Assembly: GCA_902362715.1 (NCBI GenBank)
Contig: CABIXN010000001.1
Location: 601,029 to 665,028 of the forward strand
Length of the DNA stretch: 64,000 bases
Origin: Lachnospiraceae bacterium
Lineage (GTDB): Bacteria > Bacillota > Clostridia > Lachnospirales > Lachnospiraceae
Direction: 5' to 3'
Below are positions 60,837 through 64,000 of the stretch, in pieces. The notes beneath the pieces were generated by a model. The model ran no database searches. It was not told where the DNA came from and saw only the letters and a program-made list of their open reading frames with translations. Position 1 is the stretch's first letter. Each line of letters opens with the position of its first letter. Position numbers and translations under genes: made by a program.

Positions 60837-61248
60837 AATTCACTTTAAATATGAAGTAGACGGTGAGGATTTTACCCGGGCCGGGGAAGCCAGCAGCGAT
60901 ATCAAAAGTAAGTTAAAGCTGATGCAGATTCAGCCGGATATCGTCCGCAGAGTTGCCATCGCAATGTACGAGGGAGAAATTAATATGATCATCCATGCCA
61001 ACGGGGGCGTCATTGATGTAGATGTATATCCGGAAAAGCTGACCATGATCTTAAAGGATTCCGGGCCCGGCATCAAAAATATTGAACAGGCTATGGAGGA
61101 AGGCTACTCCACCGCTCCCGACGAGATTGTAAGTCTGGGATTTGGCGCAGGCATGGGACTACCAAATATGAAACGGGCATCTGATGAAATGGATGTTTCC
61201 TCCACAGTGGGGGTGGGTACCACTGTTACAATGACAATTAATTTCTAA
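60826..61248 (+). CDS. Anti-sigma-type HATPase (SpoIIAB/RsbW-like)
   Basis: 140 residues from ATG 60826 (GGAGG about 11 bases before). GHKL fold like SpoIIAB/RsbW kinases: N-box AIAMYEGEINMIIHANGG, G1 LKDSGPGIKN, G2 LGFGAGMGLPNMKRASD, VGVGTTVTMTI. A partner-switch kinase would phosphorylate a STAS protein, but no STAS gene is present here. A matching PP2C phosphatase lies in the opposite operon (52137-53309). Confidence 0.85.
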   Translation: MENKIHFKYEVDGEDFTRAGEASSDIKSKLKLMQIQPDIVRRVAIAMYEGEINMIIHANGGVIDVDVYPEKLTMILKDSGPGIKNIEQAMEEGYSTAPDEIVSLGFGAGMGLPNMKRASDEMDVSSTVGVGTTVTMTINF

Positions 61249-61273
61249 GTGTAAATAAGGGGATGTAACTTTC

Positions 61274-62605
61274 ATGAATAAATTTTTTCACTCTGTCTAT
61301 CTGAATGAAGAACGGTGCAGGGGATGTCTGAATTGTATTAAACGCTGCCCCACACAGGCAATCCGTGTACATAATGGGCGGGCGCATATTATGAGCGAAT
61401 ACTGCATCGACTGCGGGGAATGTATCCGCCGCTGTCCCCATCATGCAAAAATGACCAAGCATGACAGATTGGATATTTTAAGTCAGTATGAATACACGGT
61501 AGCTATACCGGCTCCTACACTATACAGCCAGTTTAACCATCTTTCTGATATTGATATTATTCTCACAGCACTGTTAGAGATGGGATTTGATGATGTGTTT
61601 GAAGTCAGCGGAGCAGCCGAACTTGTCTCAGAAGCCACAAGAAAATATATTCAGACTCACGAAAAACAGTGGCCGTTAATCAGCACTGCCTGTCCCACCA
61701 TTGAAAGATTGATACGGGTTCGTTTTCCAAATCTCATTGATCATCTGCTGCCTATTCTACCGCCTATGGAAGCAGCCGCAATGCTGGCCCGCAAAAAGGC
61801 GCTCCGGGATTCCGGCCTGGTAAGCAGTCAGATTGGAATTATCTTCATTTCCCCCTGTCCCTCTAAGGCTACCTTTATCCGGGAACCTCTGGGGATAGAA
61901 CACAGTCATGTGGACGCAGTGCTGTCAATCAAAGATATTTATCCAGAACTGCTCTCCCACATGAAAAATGCCGAAAAAAATGTCAAACCCCTTTCCATAT
62001 CCGGCAAAATCGGTGTAGGCTGGGGAATCAGCGGCGGAGAAGCTGCCGGAACACTGATCAATAATTATCTTGCTGCCGACGGCATTGAAAATGTAATTCA
62101 GGTTTTAGAAGATCTAGAAGATGAAAAGTTTCAGGCCAGGCTGGCTTTTATTGAACTGACTGCCTGCAGCGGCGGCTGTGTGGGAGGGGTTCTGACCGTT
62201 GAAAATCCGTATATTGCAAAAGCAAAAATCAAACAGCTGAATAAATACATGCAGGTATCCAAATCCAGAGCCAGCAATTTTGAAGAAGACTTTTCACCAG
62301 AAGATATTTTCTGGAACAAAGCCGTGGATTTTGAACCGGTTTACCAATTAGGCTCAAATATGACGGAAAGCTTTGCAAAATTATCTGCTGTTGAACGTCT
62401 TTTAGAAGCTCTGCCGGGTCTTGACTGCGGGGCCTGCGGGGCCCCTACCTGCCGGGCACTTGCCGAAGACATTATTACAGGGAAAAATTCCGCCCAGGAG
62501 GAAGATTGTATTTATCTTATGAGAGATCAATACGATGCATTAAAAGCAAGTCCATTATTCAAGGAGGAAAAAAATGACCATACAGGAACTGATTGCAACA
62601 AATAA
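61274..62605 (+). CDS. Second [FeFe] hydrogenase-like iron-sulfur protein, non-PAS
   Basis: 443 residues with two [4Fe-4S] clusters (Cys 15,18,21,25 and 44,47,50,54), a hydrogenase-like domain (about 75-330) and a C-terminal FeS domain (LPGLDCGACGAPTCRALAED). The H-cluster loops keep their cysteines but are altered: L1 STACPTI (Ala at the proton-relay place), L2 SPCPSKATFIRE (the usual Glu replaced by Phe), L3 ELTACSGGCVGG without the GGG end. Architecture equals the PAS protein minus PAS. Probably a sensor or electron carrier, not a fast enzyme. Overlaps the next gene by 32 bases. Confidence 0.85.
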   Translation: MNKFFHSVYLNEERCRGCLNCIKRCPTQAIRVHNGRAHIMSEYCIDCGECIRRCPHHAKMTKHDRLDILSQYEYTVAIPAPTLYSQFNHLSDIDIILTALLEMGFDDVFEVSGAAELVSEATRKYIQTHEKQWPLISTACPTIERLIRVRFPNLIDHLLPILPPMEAAAMLARKKALRDSGLVSSQIGIIFISPCPSKATFIREPLGIEHSHVDAVLSIKDIYPELLSHMKNAEKNVKPLSISGKIGVGWGISGGEAAGTLINNYLAADGIENVIQVLEDLEDEKFQARLAFIELTACSGGCVGGVLTVENPYIAKAKIKQLNKYMQVSKSRASNFEEDFSPEDIFWNKAVDFEPVYQLGSNMTESFAKLSAVERLLEALPGLDCGACGAPTCRALAEDIITGKNSAQEEDCIYLMRDQYDALKASPLFKEEKNDHTGTDCNK

Positions 62606-62924
62606 ATTTGAAATAATTAATGAAGGAACAAATCTGCAGCGTACTTTAACAGAACCGTACTGCTGTGATCTTTTAAGTATAGCTATGGGAAACGCGCCTG
62701 CAGGATGTGCCTGGTGTACCGTAATGGGAAATATGAATACCCTGGCTGTAGCATCTTTGACAGAGGCCGGATGTGTAATTTTATGCGGAGCTGTCAATAT
62801 TGATGAAAACATGAAGCTGAAGGCCCGCTCAGAAGGAATTACTCTTTTAAGAACCAAAGATGCCATCTTCCCTGCTGCTCTGTGGATCTATCAGCAGTTA
62901 AACCACCATGAAGATATCTTATGA
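62574..62924 (+). CDS. DRTGG domain protein 2
   Basis: 116 residues, AAGGAGG before the ATG. DRTGG-like domain: MTIQELIATNKFEIINEG, CDLLSIAMGNAPAGCAWCTV, then ARSEGITLLRTKDAIFPAAL. It is a distant relative of the first DRTGG protein in the same operon, both short and without other domains. Its last 17 bases overlap the PHP gene. Function unknown. Confidence 0.8.
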   Translation: MTIQELIATNKFEIINEGTNLQRTLTEPYCCDLLSIAMGNAPAGCAWCTVMGNMNTLAVASLTEAGCVILCGAVNIDENMKLKARSEGITLLRTKDAIFPAALWIYQQLNHHEDIL

Positions 62925-63621
62925 CTTTCACCTGCACTCCTGTCTGTCCCCCTGCGGCAGTGACGATATGACCCCTGCTAATATCGCCGGTATGGCATCT
63001 ATTATCGGACTTAAGGCTATCGCTTTAACAGACCACAATACCTGCCGCAACTGCCCCGCCCTCACAGAGGCTGCAAAAGACTATGGCATCAGTGTGATTC
63101 CCGGAATGGAACTTTGTACAGAAGAAGAGGTGCATGTGCTCTGCTTTTTTTCATCTCTAAATCAGGCAATGGAGTTTGACCGGTTTGTATATGAAAAGCT
63201 TCCAGATATTCCAAATAACCCTATGCTTTTTGGAAATCAGCTGATTTATAATACAAAAGACCAGGCAGAGGGCGTACTGGATAAACTGCTGATTTCTGCA
63301 GTCCCCATTAGTTTCTCAGATCTTCCCGGTATTTTAAATGGGTTTGGAGGAATTATGATACCGGCACATATAGACAAACCATCCAACAGTCTCATCAGCA
63401 ATCTGGGCTTTATTCCCCCGGACAGTACCTTTAAAACGGCAGAGCTTCATGATCTTCAAAAGAAAAGTACTTTTCAAAAATCCTATCCGTATCTGGAGGG
63501 ATGCCGTATTTTATGTTCTTCTGATGCCCATTATCTAAATGACATCCACGAACCGGTTTACTGGATTGATATTCCCTCAAATAATACAGAGGAAATTTTT
63601 CGCTTCCTGTCGGGAGCATAA
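62908..63621 (+). CDS. PHP domain phosphoesterase
   Basis: 237 residues of the PHP family of metal-dependent phosphoesterases. Metal-binding motifs: YDFHLHSCLSPCG (HxH), LTDHNTCRN (DH), GMELCTEEEVHVLCFF, PAHIDKPSNS and CSSDAHYLNDI. It may cut a nucleotide or phosphorylated signal. No strong ribosome site, so translation is likely coupled to the upstream gene. Last gene of the plus operon, followed by repeat copy 3. Confidence 0.88.
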   Translation: MKISYDFHLHSCLSPCGSDDMTPANIAGMASIIGLKAIALTDHNTCRNCPALTEAAKDYGISVIPGMELCTEEEVHVLCFFSSLNQAMEFDRFVYEKLPDIPNNPMLFGNQLIYNTKDQAEGVLDKLLISAVPISFSDLPGILNGFGGIMIPAHIDKPSNSLISNLGFIPPDSTFKTAELHDLQKKSTFQKSYPYLEGCRILCSSDAHYLNDIHEPVYWIDIPSNNTEEIFRFLSGA

Positions 63622-63630
63622 TTTTTTTTT

Positions 63631-63792
63631 AAAAAAGAATCCTGCCACGGCAGGATTCTCCGCCTGCGGCGGGTCGCTCTTGCGACATGACTCCATTCCG
63701 CCGCAGTGCGATCATCAGCGGAGCGTTTTTTTTGACTCTATAGGAATCGGTATTTTTCAGCTTTATCACAACACAGTATTTCCTATAGAGTC
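63631..63792 (-). repeat. Multi-hairpin post-terminator repeat, copy 3
   Basis: Same order and orientation as copy 1, following the proA terminator on the minus strand: hairpin with arms TTTGACTCTATAGGAA and its complement (63731-63745 and 63780-63795), shared GC-rich core (GTCGC-TCTT-GCGAC; CCGCC-TGC-GGCGG), and last stem AGAATCCTGCC/GGCAGGATTCT before a T run that also faces the PHP gene. Loop bases differ from copy 1 while stems are kept. Confidence 0.85.
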
Positions 63793-63859
63793 AAAAAGAA
63801 CATTTCCAAAAAAACTTAGAGCTGTTGAAGCCTTTGGTTTTGCCGGAAATGTTCTTTTT
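63793..63859 (-). terminator. Terminator of proA
   Basis: AAAAAGAACATTTCC (63793-63807) pairs perfectly with GGAAATGTTCTTTTT (63845-63859) around a 37-base loop; its T-rich arm ends minus-strand transcription 15 bases past the proA stop. Confidence 0.8.
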
Positions 63860-63873
63860 TTATTTTTATACTC

Positions 63874-64000
63874 TTATGGACGTATCTGGCCGTTTCCATA
63901 AATGATATATTTGGTAGTGGTAAGCGCTGTAAGTCCCATAGGACCTCTGGCATGAAGCTTTTGGGTGCTGATTCCAATTTCGGCTCCAAAACCAAATTCA
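63874..64000 (-). CDS. proA: Glutamate-5-semialdehyde dehydrogenase ProA (C-terminal part only)
   Basis: The last 42 codons of proA run off the right edge: minus strand reads [20 protein letters not shown], then [21 protein letters not shown] and stop. This is the conserved C-terminus of gamma-glutamyl phosphate reductase, the second step of proline synthesis. The rest lies outside the window. Confidence 0.93.
   Translation of the reverse strand, partial: EFGFGAEIGISTQKLHARGPMGLTALTTTKYIIYGNGQIRP

Overview
This window comes from a spore-forming, anaerobic member of the Clostridia, most likely family Lachnospiraceae. The evidence is a small acid-soluble spore protein, a GerW/YtfJ sporulation protein and a SpoVE/FtsW-type protein. 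A soluble NADH-linked [FeFe] hydrogenase and several Firmicute gene neighbourhoods (rplU-prp-rpmA-obgE-yhbY-nadD; yicC-remA-gmk-rpoZ; rpmB-yloU-yloV-recG) point the same way. I cannot fix the genus. Most genes lie on the minus strand; plus-strand genes are ylbJ-like, rqcH, rpmB and the right-hand sensory operon.

Layout: 1-7148 is the operon tail TIGR03960-TIGR03936-RNase G followed by rplU-prp-rpmA-obgE-yhbY-nadD. 7179-9771 is an A+T-rich island with a secreted papain-like cysteine peptidase and a small membrane protein. It is flanked by imperfect direct repeats and carries a short orphan ORF. 9772-11772 holds an oligopeptide-binding lipoprotein and a small membrane protein. 11856-16902 is a partial histidine operon, hisZ-hisG-hisD-hisB-hisIE; its last gene carries an extra degenerate HisA/HisF-like barrel. 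17022-24634 is a tight run of recU, phosphatase, pseudouridine synthases, YgiQ, HAD, M23 peptidase and pepD. 24689-31768 holds ylbJ-like, a coiled-coil protein, coaD, rsmD, pncC, pgsA, rimO, rpoZ, gmk, remA and yicC. 31936-42731 holds rqcH, a LysR regulator, a spore protein, recG, yloV, yloU, rpmB, gerW, DUF2953 and a Nudix gene. 42820-52001 holds a class B PBP overlapping an FtsW/RodA gene, a U32 peptidase, ruvBA, a Gx transporter, a NusG-II protein and miaB.

52137-63621 is the most interesting part: two divergent operons around one intergenic region that carries a Rex-like palindrome. The minus operon encodes a trimeric, probably electron-bifurcating hydrogenase (HydC-, HydB- and HydA-like) with two accessory proteins. 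Behind a terminator and a fresh promoter come a PAS-containing hydrogenase-like protein and a SpoIIE/PP2C phosphatase. The plus operon encodes a DRTGG protein, an anti-sigma-type HATPase, a second hydrogenase-like iron-sulfur protein, a second DRTGG protein and a PHP phosphoesterase. Together they look like a hydrogen or redox sensing circuit joined to protein phosphorylation. The parts belong to known families; how the set works is not known to me.

The window also holds structured repeats outside genes. Three copies of a multi-hairpin element each sit just past the terminator of a gene (spore protein, rpmB, proA). A different hairpin element near 42.0-42.2 kb has near-60-bp tandem units with compensatory stem changes. 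No tRNA, rRNA, CRISPR array, cas gene, transposase or prophage gene was seen. Start codons were moved from the longest ORF where a Shine-Dalgarno sequence showed a better start; this is noted in each entry.
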